A stretch of DNA of 64,000 nt from Renibacterium sp043789415 (GTDB lineage Bacteria; Actinomycetota; Actinomycetes; Actinomycetales; Micrococcaceae): the NCBI RefSeq assembly GCF_043789415.1, contig NZ_JBDLLW010000001.1, positions 1,612,001-1,676,000 of the forward strand, read 5' to 3'. This document shows, piece after piece, positions 56,780 to 64,000 of the stretch (the first letter of the stretch is position 1; each line of letters begins with the position of its first letter). A program made the translations under genes and the position numbers. Below the pieces are notes generated by a model. That model saw only the letters and a program-made list of their open reading frames with translations, was not told the origin of the DNA and ran no database searches.

Positions 56780-59344
56780 CTAGCTTCCCTGACCCTTACG
56801 ACGTCGTGCGCCGAACAGCCAGAGCGCAGCGCCCAGCAGGGCCAGAGCGGCACCGCCGACAACTAGGGGCAAAGTACCGGAAGCACCGGTGTGAGCTAGC
56901 CCTTGACCGTTGCCATCGACAGCTGCGCTGCTTTCCGAAACGGGGATGACCTTGAAGCCAACGGCACCCGTGCGGTTGCTGTCAGCCGTCGCAGTCAAGG
57001 TGACTGAGTGATCGCCCAGTTCGAGATCTCCGCTATTGAAGCTGAAGAGCACCTGGCCCTGACCATCAGCTACCTTGACGCCCAGATCGATCGGATTGGA
57101 CCGTAGCACGCCAGCGACTTTCTCACCGGGCTTGAATCCCTGACCAGTGACGGTCAGTTCGGTGCTGGCTCCCTTGATAACCGTCGACTTATCGATGGCC
57201 ACCTTGATTCCTGAGGAGTTGCCGTTAGCATTCGAATCACTGCTCGCAGTAGAACTGGCACTGGCTGTTGAATCAGCGGTCGCAGTACTAGTGCTATTCG
57301 CACCCTTCGCATTGCTCTTCGAATCAGCAGACGCCGACGCCGACGCATTCACATTCGCACCCTTGGAATCCGAGCTACTATTCGCACCCTTGGAATCCGA
57401 GCTACTGTCCGCACCCTTGGAATCCGAATCACCCGACGCATCAGCCGAAGCATCAACCGTCGCAGCACTCTTCGCCGCAGCAGAAGCATCACCATTAGCC
57501 GCCGCAGAACCCTGAGCATTCGAAGCAGACGCAGCCTTCGAATCAGCCGAACCCACAGCCGCAGCCTGAGCAGAACCACCAGCATCAGCCGAAGCATCCT
57601 TCGACGCATCAGCATCCGCAGCAGCCTTAGCCGCAGCCTCCGCATTCGCCGACGCCGCAGCAGAAGCCTGCGAAGAAGCATCAGCCTTCGCCGCCGCAAC
57701 CGCAGCAGCATTAGCCCTCGAATCAGCAGACGCCGACGCCGACGCATTCACATTCGAAACCGGCTCCCGGACAATGCTCACCGGATAGTCTTCGACCTCG
57801 CCCTGACCAGCATAGTTTCCCAGCGGACTAGGATTTGTCTGGCTTGCGTCGTAGACCCGAAGCCGCAGATAGGTTTCATCAGTTCCGGCTGGCGCAGAGC
57901 TGGACTTAACAATTCCGCCTCCCAGATCCCAGGAGAACTCAGGAGTCTGCGCACCGGTCTTACCCGAAAGGGAGACAACTTTCCGTTCGCTATCATCGAA
58001 TTTTCCGTCACCGTTGACATCGAGCCAAGCTGCCACGGTCACATTCTGCGCCGTGCCGATGGTGACAGTGGGTTTGATCGAGAAGGTCTTCGCCTTTTCG
58101 GGAACGCTCTGATCACCGCTGAGCGCATCATCCTGATCACCCCGGGCATCGTAGGGTGCGTCCTCAGCACCATTGACAATAGGACGTCGAGCATCAGCCT
58201 CACCGGTGATCTCAGTACCCAGAGCAACCGCATTCTGGTCGATCAAGGAGCGCGGGCCGTTCCCTGCGAGAGTGGTTCCGTAGGATTCGGGGGCGTCACC
58301 GAAGTCATTGGAGACCACGTAGCCTGCCGCGTCTGTGATCGGAGCGGCAATATTAGCAACCTGCTCACCAGTGAAGGTTCGCTTATTGTCCGAGAGGGCT
58401 TTGAGATCATCCCGTTCACTGACGCCGGCCGCCGGTGGCGTCATCTTGCTGAGATCGATCTTGAAGACCCTTGACGAGGAAGATTGCCACTGCGGTGAAT
58501 TCACCACATACATGAAGCCATCGGAATCGAAGAAGATGCCTTTGTTATAGCCCGGGCCGTCATTGACCACCTGGTTCGCGGAAACTTGCCACCAATCACC
58601 GTCGACAGGGCTGGCACCCTGCACATAGACATAGCCTTTGTGCAGGTAGTAAGTACGACCATCGACCGGGTTCACCGCCCAGTCGTATTGATAGCCGCCG
58701 TCAACATTGCGCGCGCCCTCGACAATGTCCTGCGCGGTGATCAGGCCGTAGTTCCCTTCACCCGTGCTCGGATTGACATCGATCTTGGAAAGGTTGATGG
58801 AAATGGCGCCGGTCGCAGAACTGGTGGTAGCCACCACATATTTCTGCGTTTCAGGGTTATAGCTGCCAATAGCGATGTAGGCATTGGAGAAGGTGCCATT
58901 GAGGCTCGTCACACCAGCCAGCTTCCACGTCTCCCGAAGATCAGCGCGCTTGATGATCGCTCCAGTGGAAGGATTGATGACCAACAGATTGTAGAGTCCG
59001 CTGGCGCTGGTCTCGAAGGCGTAGAGCACCTTGCGTTTCGGGTCGTAAGCCAAGCCGTCATAACCATTGGCATACGGCTCACCGATCTTGGTGTTGAGAC
59101 CGGTCAGCGGATTGATCTGGTAGAGCTGCGTGTTCTTGTACTGCTCCGCGGCATTGACCGGCCCCGAGCCGTAGAAGTAAGACTTGGCATCAAGCTGGAC
59201 AGCGCGCTGCGCGGCTGGGAGATCCCAAATAGCAGCAGAGGCCAGTGCAGCACCCCCCAAAACCAGACCCGGCGCTAATAAAACGCCGGTTAATGCAGTA
59301 GCAAAACATCTGCCTCTTCGACGTATTCCCTTATTTCGATTCAT
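56780..59344 (-). CDS. LAxTG-anchored stalk protein with propeller-like and GEVEDY-type domains
   Basis: The 854-residue protein has a signal peptide (ending ALASA), an N-terminal propeller-like part of about 330 residues ('YQINPLTGLNTKIGEPYANGYDGLAYD', 'AFETSASGLYNLLVINPSTG'), a domain with 'DFGDAPESYGT', 'AWLDVNGDGKFDDSER' and 'GEVEDYPVS', then about 200 residues of low-complexity Ala/Ser/Asp repeats (ASADS, SSDSKGAN), an Ig-like domain ('VTGQGFKPGEKV') and LAHTG with a hydrophobic helix and RRRKGQ. LAHTG fits the class E sortase at 40002. ATG 59344 is chosen since upstream in-frame starts have no signal peptide at the N-terminus. Confidence 0.88.
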   Translation of the reverse strand: MNRNKGIRRRGRCFATALTGVLLAPGLVLGGAALASAAIWDLPAAQRAVQLDAKSYFYGSGPVNAAEQYKNTQLYQINPLTGLNTKIGEPYANGYDGLAYDPKRKVLYAFETSASGLYNLLVINPSTGAIIKRADLRETWKLAGVTSLNGTFSNAYIAIGSYNPETQKYVVATTSSATGAISINLSKIDVNPSTGEGNYGLITAQDIVEGARNVDGGYQYDWAVNPVDGRTYYLHKGYVYVQGASPVDGDWWQVSANQVVNDGPGYNKGIFFDSDGFMYVVNSPQWQSSSSRVFKIDLSKMTPPAAGVSERDDLKALSDNKRTFTGEQVANIAAPITDAAGYVVSNDFGDAPESYGTTLAGNGPRSLIDQNAVALGTEITGEADARRPIVNGAEDAPYDARGDQDDALSGDQSVPEKAKTFSIKPTVTIGTAQNVTVAAWLDVNGDGKFDDSERKVVSLSGKTGAQTPEFSWDLGGGIVKSSSAPAGTDETYLRLRVYDASQTNPSPLGNYAGQGEVEDYPVSIVREPVSNVNASASASADSRANAAAVAAAKADASSQASAAASANAEAAAKAAADADASKDASADAGGSAQAAAVGSADSKAASASNAQGSAAANGDASAAAKSAATVDASADASGDSDSKGADSSSDSKGANSSSDSKGANVNASASASADSKSNAKGANSTSTATADSTASASSTASSDSNANGNSSGIKVAIDKSTVIKGASTELTVTGQGFKPGEKVAGVLRSNPIDLGVKVADGQGQVLFSFNSGDLELGDHSVTLTATADSNRTGAVGFKVIPVSESSAAVDGNGQGLAHTGASGTLPLVVGGAALALLGAALWLFGARRRKGQGS

Positions 59345-60211
59345 TAGGTGGAGATTCCTATCTCTCATATCTTCTGAATGAATCCTTTCGAAAAAGGATG
59401 CTTCCAAAATTTCGTCGTTCGTCATACCAGCATCGGTCAGGGACCTTTGCATTGTGGCGGGAATGAAAACACAGCCTTACAACAAACCCGCCCATGCGCC
59501 TCCCACCGGTCGGCGGAGGACATAACGAACAATATAGACATAGAAAAGAGAGGTAATTCAGGGAGAGAAGTTCGCTCGGCCCGCCCTACTGGTCTGCGCT
59601 GCCCCTTAAAGCGAAGACCAGCGAGCAGACGCGAGGACCTGCCGGGCAAAGCCGATCGGCAGGCTGCCCACCCCGTGGAAGCGAGTAGAAAACTCTCATA
59701 ATCCGCGCTTTACAAGGGAACTCGATCAACCGGAATCCATGCCAGCAAGCGCTCTCCACAAGTTCCGCAACGCCCACGCGAAGCAGCCGGGGGCGGCCGC
59801 CGTGAATTCGACCCTCGATGAATCCACTCCAAGATCATGAGGGGGAACTGGCTGAGAATCAACCGTTTATACGGTGCGCTCTAGAACTTAAGGATGATTC
59901 ATAAATATATACTGCCTCAGCAGATGAGGTCCGAATTATCTAGTCCAAGAGGCGTAAAAATCACTCCGCACAAAAGGTGATTAAGATCAGAACACTAGTC
60001 CCGTAACTGAAACCTGCGTTAGTCACTGAGTGATACTGGAAAAATGCTATTCATGATGAAGCCACTACACCAAGGAATCCCTTCGAACCTCTCAGCTTCG
60101 GGAAGACTTCCGGGCAAAACAATATCGGGCAAAGAATAGAATCCTTCAATCACCCGACTCAACTGGCTTGAGCCATCGAAGATCCTGATCCACCGGGCAT
60201 CAGGCTAAACC
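59345..60211. other. Gap of about 870 bp upstream of the stalk protein
   Basis: No credible gene is seen; short frames on both strands lack ribosome sites and known motifs. The part from 59870 to 60060 is AT-rich and probably holds promoters. The region may contain a long 5' leader for the stalk protein gene, but I see no recognisable riboswitch. Confidence 0.45.
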
Positions 60212-60250
60212 GCACTGAAGCATCCAGCTCAACGCTGGATGCTTCAGTGC
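60212..60250 (-). terminator. Hairpin after the GH32 gene
   Basis: Perfect 16-bp arms (60212-60227 and 60235-60250) with a 7-nt loop begin 7 bp past the stop codon of the minus-strand gene; a weak GGTTT follows. Confidence 0.8.
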
Positions 60251-60256
60251 ATGGGC

Positions 60257-63199
60257 TCAGTCGGGGCAGCAGAATCCGCGCCAGGCACCGTGCCAGGGCG
60301 AACCGGGGTAACCGGAGCAGTCATGGCCGCCGCGGATTCGAAGGGGCTTGGACGGAGTTGACTCGGCACCCTTGCCCACGATGTTCTGCGCTGAGACGGA
60401 GAAGACGTAACTGCTCCCCGTCGATAAGCCGTTCACCGTGCAGCTAGTTTTATTGCCAGGGGCCTGGCAACTACCCACCGGTTTCGACTTTCCAGCGATC
60501 CTGGCCACCGCCGTGTACCCCGTCAACGCGGTGTTCCCGGTGTCGACGGGAGCCTTCCAGCTGACCCGAGCGGCTGAGGAACCCGAGGCTGTCGCCGCTG
60601 CTGCGGTCGGAGCGCCGGGCACGGTGAGCCGCACCTGCCCGTCGTCATACACCGAGCTGTACATCGGCACCACCGAAAGCGAAGTGACCGTCGAGGAGCC
60701 GCTATCGGAGAACAACGACACCTTATTGCTGCTCTCCGAGGGGTAAATGAATTCAGTGAAAGCCTGCTCGCCACCGTTGACCAGCACCTCAACCGAAGAG
60801 GTGTCGATCAGGATGTCGAAGCTGACCTTTCCATTGATCACCCGGACCGGGGTGGAGGACGGTGTGTTGAAGCGATCCGAAGGAATCAGCCCAGACTTGC
60901 TGCGGTCGATGAAGACCGAGCTGGTCGCCGGATCGAAGCCGATCTTCGTGCCCTCGGTCGCCGAGCTTCGTACCACGATGCCCGACTTCCCGGCTCCCGG
61001 CGTCAGCGAAAACCGAATCCGCTGCTGAGTGCCTGAGGCGGTCTCGGGCAAAGAAACCGCTCCGGTGACCGTAGTCGAAGCAGCGTTATAAGCCGCGAAG
61101 GTCTTTTCATAGCTCGAAAGCTGAGAGGCAAAGGATTGAACCAGTGTTGGCACCCCATTGACGGTTTTCAGGTTGAGCTCACGGGGCATCGTGAAGCTGC
61201 CACGCCAAGGAGAGGTGGGGCTGGAGAAAGCCTGACCCATCCAGCCAACGAAAATCCGCTTGCCGTCCGGTGCGGCATTGTAGGTATTCGCCGCGTAATT
61301 ATCGGTGCCGAAATCAAGCCGGTGCGTGTCGTAGTGAATGGTCGGTGGAACAGGCTTATCGCCCGTGACGAAATGATCGGCCATGATGTGCCCGTACCCG
61401 CCGCGATTATTGTCGATGATCTCCAGATGGGCCGTTCGTCCGCGATACTGTGAAACATTCCAGTTCGCCCAGTTCATCGTCTCGCTATTGGGTCCGGTAG
61501 TCGACAGGACCGTCTGACCGTCGATCACCAGATTGACAGAGGTCTCGGTCGAGCGCGGCAACGCAGGCGTGGTGCTCGCAACGACGTCGTCGATCCAGAT
61601 CGCTCCCCAGAAGTCGGTCCTATTGTCGACAACCTTCAACTGAGCGCGCTTTCCCTGATAAGCAGTGACATCCCAGCTTCGCCAGTCGGTGAGATGATCT
61701 CGCTTACCGGTCTCGCTTTTCACCACGGCGCCGTCCACCAGCAGCTGGACGGCTAGATCCGGGCCGTCTCCGCCGCCAACTTTGAGATCGATGTACGGCG
61801 AGTCAATGGTGAAAGCTGGCGAGGTCAGCGAACCCGTGACGGCGTCGCTACCTTCCGGGGTGTAGAAAGTGCTCAGAAATCCTTTTCCGCCGTAGCCCCA
61901 GGCGACATTCTCCCCTTGATGAGGCGATGCCGGTTGAGAGGCCGGATTGAGACCACCGGTGCCCGTCCAGCCTTCGTCAGCGAGGGTCTTCCCAGCGGGA
62001 GTCTCGAAATCGAAGATCGTCCGGCTGCCTTCTGGAGCGAGTCCGCTCCCGGTGCCTGCTTCACGAGGATGATTACCGCCACCGAGCAAGAAGCTGAGGT
62101 AGCTGGAATTGATCACGAAGTTGGGTGAGACGAGGCTGCCAACCGCTGAATCCGTGCCGAGATAGCTGTTTACCAGCCCACGACCAGCAAAACCGCTGAC
62201 AGCTTGCTGCTGCGGTAAGGCACCAGTGGCTGGTGCCGTGCCGAAAGGCCCGCCCGCCGGGCTAACCTGATCATTCGTCACCTTCCAGCCCTGATAATTG
62301 CCACTCTCAAAATCCCATAGAGGCGCATTCGGTGGCACCGCAACGGGCTGAGCCGGATCCTCCTTGAAACTCGAGCCATCGAAGTCTCCGACGATATAGG
62401 ACTGCTGAGAAGCTGAAGTGCTCAGCGCGATCACCCATTTGGTGCGCGAATCATTCCCGTCGAGTTTGATCGGGTAAAGATCCGGGCACTCCCAGAAACC
62501 ACCCACCGTATTCGAAGTGAAGGTGCTCATATAGGTCCAGGTCTTCAGATCCGATGAACGATTCAGGATCACCCGGGAGGCATCAGCCTCAACCGCTGCC
62601 ATCACCCAGTAGCCGGTGCTCTGATCGCCGTACCAGAAGACCTTCGGATCCCGATAGTCATTGCGTCCTCGATCATTGACCGGGTTACCCGAGTACTTCG
62701 TCCAGGTTTTTCCCTCGTCGAGACTGTACGCCAGGGACTGCGCCTGCCGATTGCCGTGAACCGGATCATTCTGATAGGCGCTGGTGTAGATCGCGACCAT
62801 CGGGGGATTCTCTCGTGTGCCGAAGCCTGTGGTGTTGTTCCAGTCGATCACTGCCGAGCCCGAATAGATGAACTCATTGGCGGTGTTGGGAATGGCTACC
62901 GGCTGCTCTTTCCAGTTGAGCAGATCGGTGGAGGTGGCATGCCCCCAGGACATATTGCCCCATTGATCACCCTGCGGATTATGTTGATAAAACATGTGAT
63001 AGGTGCCCTTGTAATAGAGCATTCCATTGGGGTCGTTCACCCAGTTCTTGGCTGGCGAGTAATGCAGATGCTGCCGGTAAGGCTCGTCTCCGACATTCGG
63101 AGAGGCGGCCTGCGCCACTGACACATTGACCCCGAAGGTCATGGTCAGCGCGACGGTCGTCACGGTGAGGTAGTTCAGGAAGGTTCGTTTTCTCGACAT
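60257..63199 (-). CDS. Secreted GH32 fructan hydrolase (levanase/invertase type) with inserted modules and FN3 domain
   Basis: The 980-residue enzyme has a signal peptide (to VAQA-A, about residue 31) and the GH32 catalytic residues Asp 56 (WVNDPNG), Asp 184 (YRDPKVF) and Glu 237 (FWECPD). The five-bladed propeller is interrupted after about residue 295 by roughly 320 residues of carbohydrate-binding-like beta modules ('LWDFESGNYQGW', 'VDNRTDFWGAIWIDDV', 'IIDNNRGGYGHIMADH'); it resumes with 'HYDTHRLDFGTDNYAANTY'. A C-terminal GH32 beta-sandwich, an FN3 domain and a short Cys-rich tail ('DCSGYP', 'FCCPD') follow. It should release fructose from levan, inulin or sucrose outside the cell. AAGGGA precedes ATG 63199. 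Confidence 0.93.
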   Translation of the reverse strand: MSRKRTFLNYLTVTTVALTMTFGVNVSVAQAASPNVGDEPYRQHLHYSPAKNWVNDPNGMLYYKGTYHMFYQHNPQGDQWGNMSWGHATSTDLLNWKEQPVAIPNTANEFIYSGSAVIDWNNTTGFGTRENPPMVAIYTSAYQNDPVHGNRQAQSLAYSLDEGKTWTKYSGNPVNDRGRNDYRDPKVFWYGDQSTGYWVMAAVEADASRVILNRSSDLKTWTYMSTFTSNTVGGFWECPDLYPIKLDGNDSRTKWVIALSTSASQQSYIVGDFDGSSFKEDPAQPVAVPPNAPLWDFESGNYQGWKVTNDQVSPAGGPFGTAPATGALPQQQAVSGFAGRGLVNSYLGTDSAVGSLVSPNFVINSSYLSFLLGGGNHPREAGTGSGLAPEGSRTIFDFETPAGKTLADEGWTGTGGLNPASQPASPHQGENVAWGYGGKGFLSTFYTPEGSDAVTGSLTSPAFTIDSPYIDLKVGGGDGPDLAVQLLVDGAVVKSETGKRDHLTDWRSWDVTAYQGKRAQLKVVDNRTDFWGAIWIDDVVASTTPALPRSTETSVNLVIDGQTVLSTTGPNSETMNWANWNVSQYRGRTAHLEIIDNNRGGYGHIMADHFVTGDKPVPPTIHYDTHRLDFGTDNYAANTYNAAPDGKRIFVGWMGQAFSSPTSPWRGSFTMPRELNLKTVNGVPTLVQSFASQLSSYEKTFAAYNAASTTVTGAVSLPETASGTQQRIRFSLTPGAGKSGIVVRSSATEGTKIGFDPATSSVFIDRSKSGLIPSDRFNTPSSTPVRVINGKVSFDILIDTSSVEVLVNGGEQAFTEFIYPSESSNKVSLFSDSGSSTVTSLSVVPMYSSVYDDGQVRLTVPGAPTAAAATASGSSAARVSWKAPVDTGNTALTGYTAVARIAGKSKPVGSCQAPGNKTSCTVNGLSTGSSYVFSVSAQNIVGKGAESTPSKPLRIRGGHDCSGYPGSPWHGAWRGFCCPD

Positions 63200-63266
63200 T
63201 GAGCTAATTCCCTTGTGATCGGAAGTGCCGTGGTTAGAGGTGGTAAATCTGGACGGCGAGCGCAGA

Positions 63267-64000
63267 CTACTCGGTTTTCGCCCCCGTCATAATTGCTACT
63301 GCGTCAGTCATCGAATGCGATTGAGGGGTGATGGTTGCCGCCCGCTTGCCCAGTCGCTGGATATGAATGCGGTCGGCGACGTCGAAGACGTGCGGCATAT
63401 TGTGGCTGATCAGGATCACCGGAGTCCCCTTATCGCGGAGCGCACGGATCAGTTCGAGTACTTGATTGGATTCTCGGACGCCGAGTGCCGCCGTCGGTTC
63501 GTCGAGCACGACGACCTTGGAGCCGAAGGCAGCGGCACGGGCCACAGCAACGGCCTGGCGTTGCCCGCCCGAGAGGTTCTCCACCGGGACCGTGACGTCC
63601 TGCAGAGTGGAGATGCCCAGGTCAGTGAGACTCTGGCGAGCAGCCTCGCGCATCCGTTTGGTATCCATCATCCGGAAAACGGATCCCAGGATCCCCTTCT
63701 TCCTCAGCTCCCTGCCGAGGAAGAGGTTGGAAGCGACGTCGAGAGCAGAGGACACTGCGAGGTTCTGATAGACCGTCTCTATCCCCGCGGCGCGGGCATC
63801 CTGAGGACGTTTGAAGCTGACCGGGTTCCCATCGAGGAAGATCTCGCCTTTATCCGGAACCTCAGCACCCGTCAGACACTTGATCAGGGTTGACTTGCCC
63901 GCGCCGTTGTCGCCGATGATGGCGAGCACTTCGCCGGGATACAGCTCAAGGCTGACCCCATCGAGACCGACCACCCGGCCGAAGGTCTTCACGAGGTTCG
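63267..64000 (-). CDS. Sugar ABC transporter ATP-binding protein, partial (FrcA-like)
   Basis: At least 244 residues of a single ABC domain are visible; the N-terminus is cut by the right edge of the window. Motifs: Walker A 'IIGDNGAGKSTLIKCLTG', Q-loop 'TVYQNLAV', signature 'NLSGGQRQAVAVARA', Walker B 'VVVLDEPTAALGV' and His switch 'LISHNMPHVFDVADRI'. Single-domain ATPases of this type serve ribose/fructose-type importers such as FrcA. The GH32 gene lies 67 bp downstream on the same strand, so extracellular fructan cleavage and fructose uptake are probably one operon. The fragment reads NLVKTFGRVVGLDGV at its left end, so the GTG at 63992 is probably not the true start. Confidence 0.9.
   Translation of the reverse strand, partial: NLVKTFGRVVGLDGVSLELYPGEVLAIIGDNGAGKSTLIKCLTGAEVPDKGEIFLDGNPVSFKRPQDARAAGIETVYQNLAVSSALDVASNLFLGRELRKKGILGSVFRMMDTKRMREAARQSLTDLGISTLQDVTVPVENLSGGQRQAVAVARAAAFGSKVVVLDEPTAALGVRESNQVLELIRALRDKGTPVILISHNMPHVFDVADRIHIQRLGKRAATITPQSHSMTDAVAIMTGAKTE

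Noticed and set aside
57147..57515. Plus-strand frame rich in Leu/Ala/Val opposite the low-complexity stalk
   Set aside because: It arises from the repetitive antisense sequence; no start signal.

Overview
The window is chromosomal DNA from a GC-rich Gram-positive actinobacterium, most likely a member of the Micrococcaceae (Arthrobacter-like). Support comes from the order fhaA-fhaB-pstP-rodA-pbpA-pknA-pknB with pabA/trpG, a class E sortase and crgA beside it, from many GTG starts, from ATGA-coupled operons, and from proteins carrying actinobacterial signal peptides and sorting signals. Genus-level assignment is inference.

Layout. (1) 1-9.7 kb: a probably zinc-responsive (Zur-like boxes) operon for an 'anchored-repeat' ABC importer: substrate-binding lipoprotein with the surface repeat inserted in it, membrane-anchored repeat protein, ATPase and permease, then a secreted single-repeat protein and a ~1270-residue wall protein. 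(2) 9.8-14.2 kb: tgt, a gamma-glutamyltransferase, a DinB-like protein and a YhhQ-type queuosine-precursor transporter. (3) 14.3-19 kb: putrescine oxidase / universal stress protein / APC permease operon, divergent from a TetR gene across a 35-bp perfect palindrome. (4) 19-22.2 kb: small metabolic enzymes and an MmyB-type regulator. (5) 22.3-25.4 kb: TPP riboswitch controlling thiM-thiE-thiD/tenA. (6) 25.5-29.1 kb: trypsin-like protease, then an AT-richer island between two ~108-bp direct repeats, holding a secreted bacteriocin-like protein and a two-helix membrane protein; then a YciI protein and tRNA-Leu(CAG).

(7) 29.5-41.3 kb: the conserved Ser/Thr kinase, cell-shape and cell-wall cluster. 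(8) 41.3-47.6 kb: an accessory stretch with a decayed citrate synthase-like gene, a DnaA-box cluster, and TetR/SDR/hydrolase modules with clear operators. (9) 47.9-60.2 kb: a cell-surface region with an LPNTG-anchored protein carrying exact 276-bp repeats, a two-component system, a three-gene operon (DUF5819-HTTM-CrtI-like oxidoreductase) and an LAHTG-anchored stalk protein. (10) 60.2-64 kb: a secreted GH32 levanase/invertase-type enzyme and a truncated sugar ABC ATPase, probably for fructan breakdown and uptake.

The best candidates for under-described biology are the circularly ordered repeat insertion and operator-in-gene arrangement of the anchored-repeat importer, the repeat-bounded island with a putative bacteriocin/immunity pair, a family of long palindromes present three times, the HTTM/DUF5819/flavoprotein operon next to a sortase-anchored stalk protein, and a set of strong hairpins at 50.7-50.9 kb. 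All functional statements come from reading the translated sequences and recalled family features; no database search was run.
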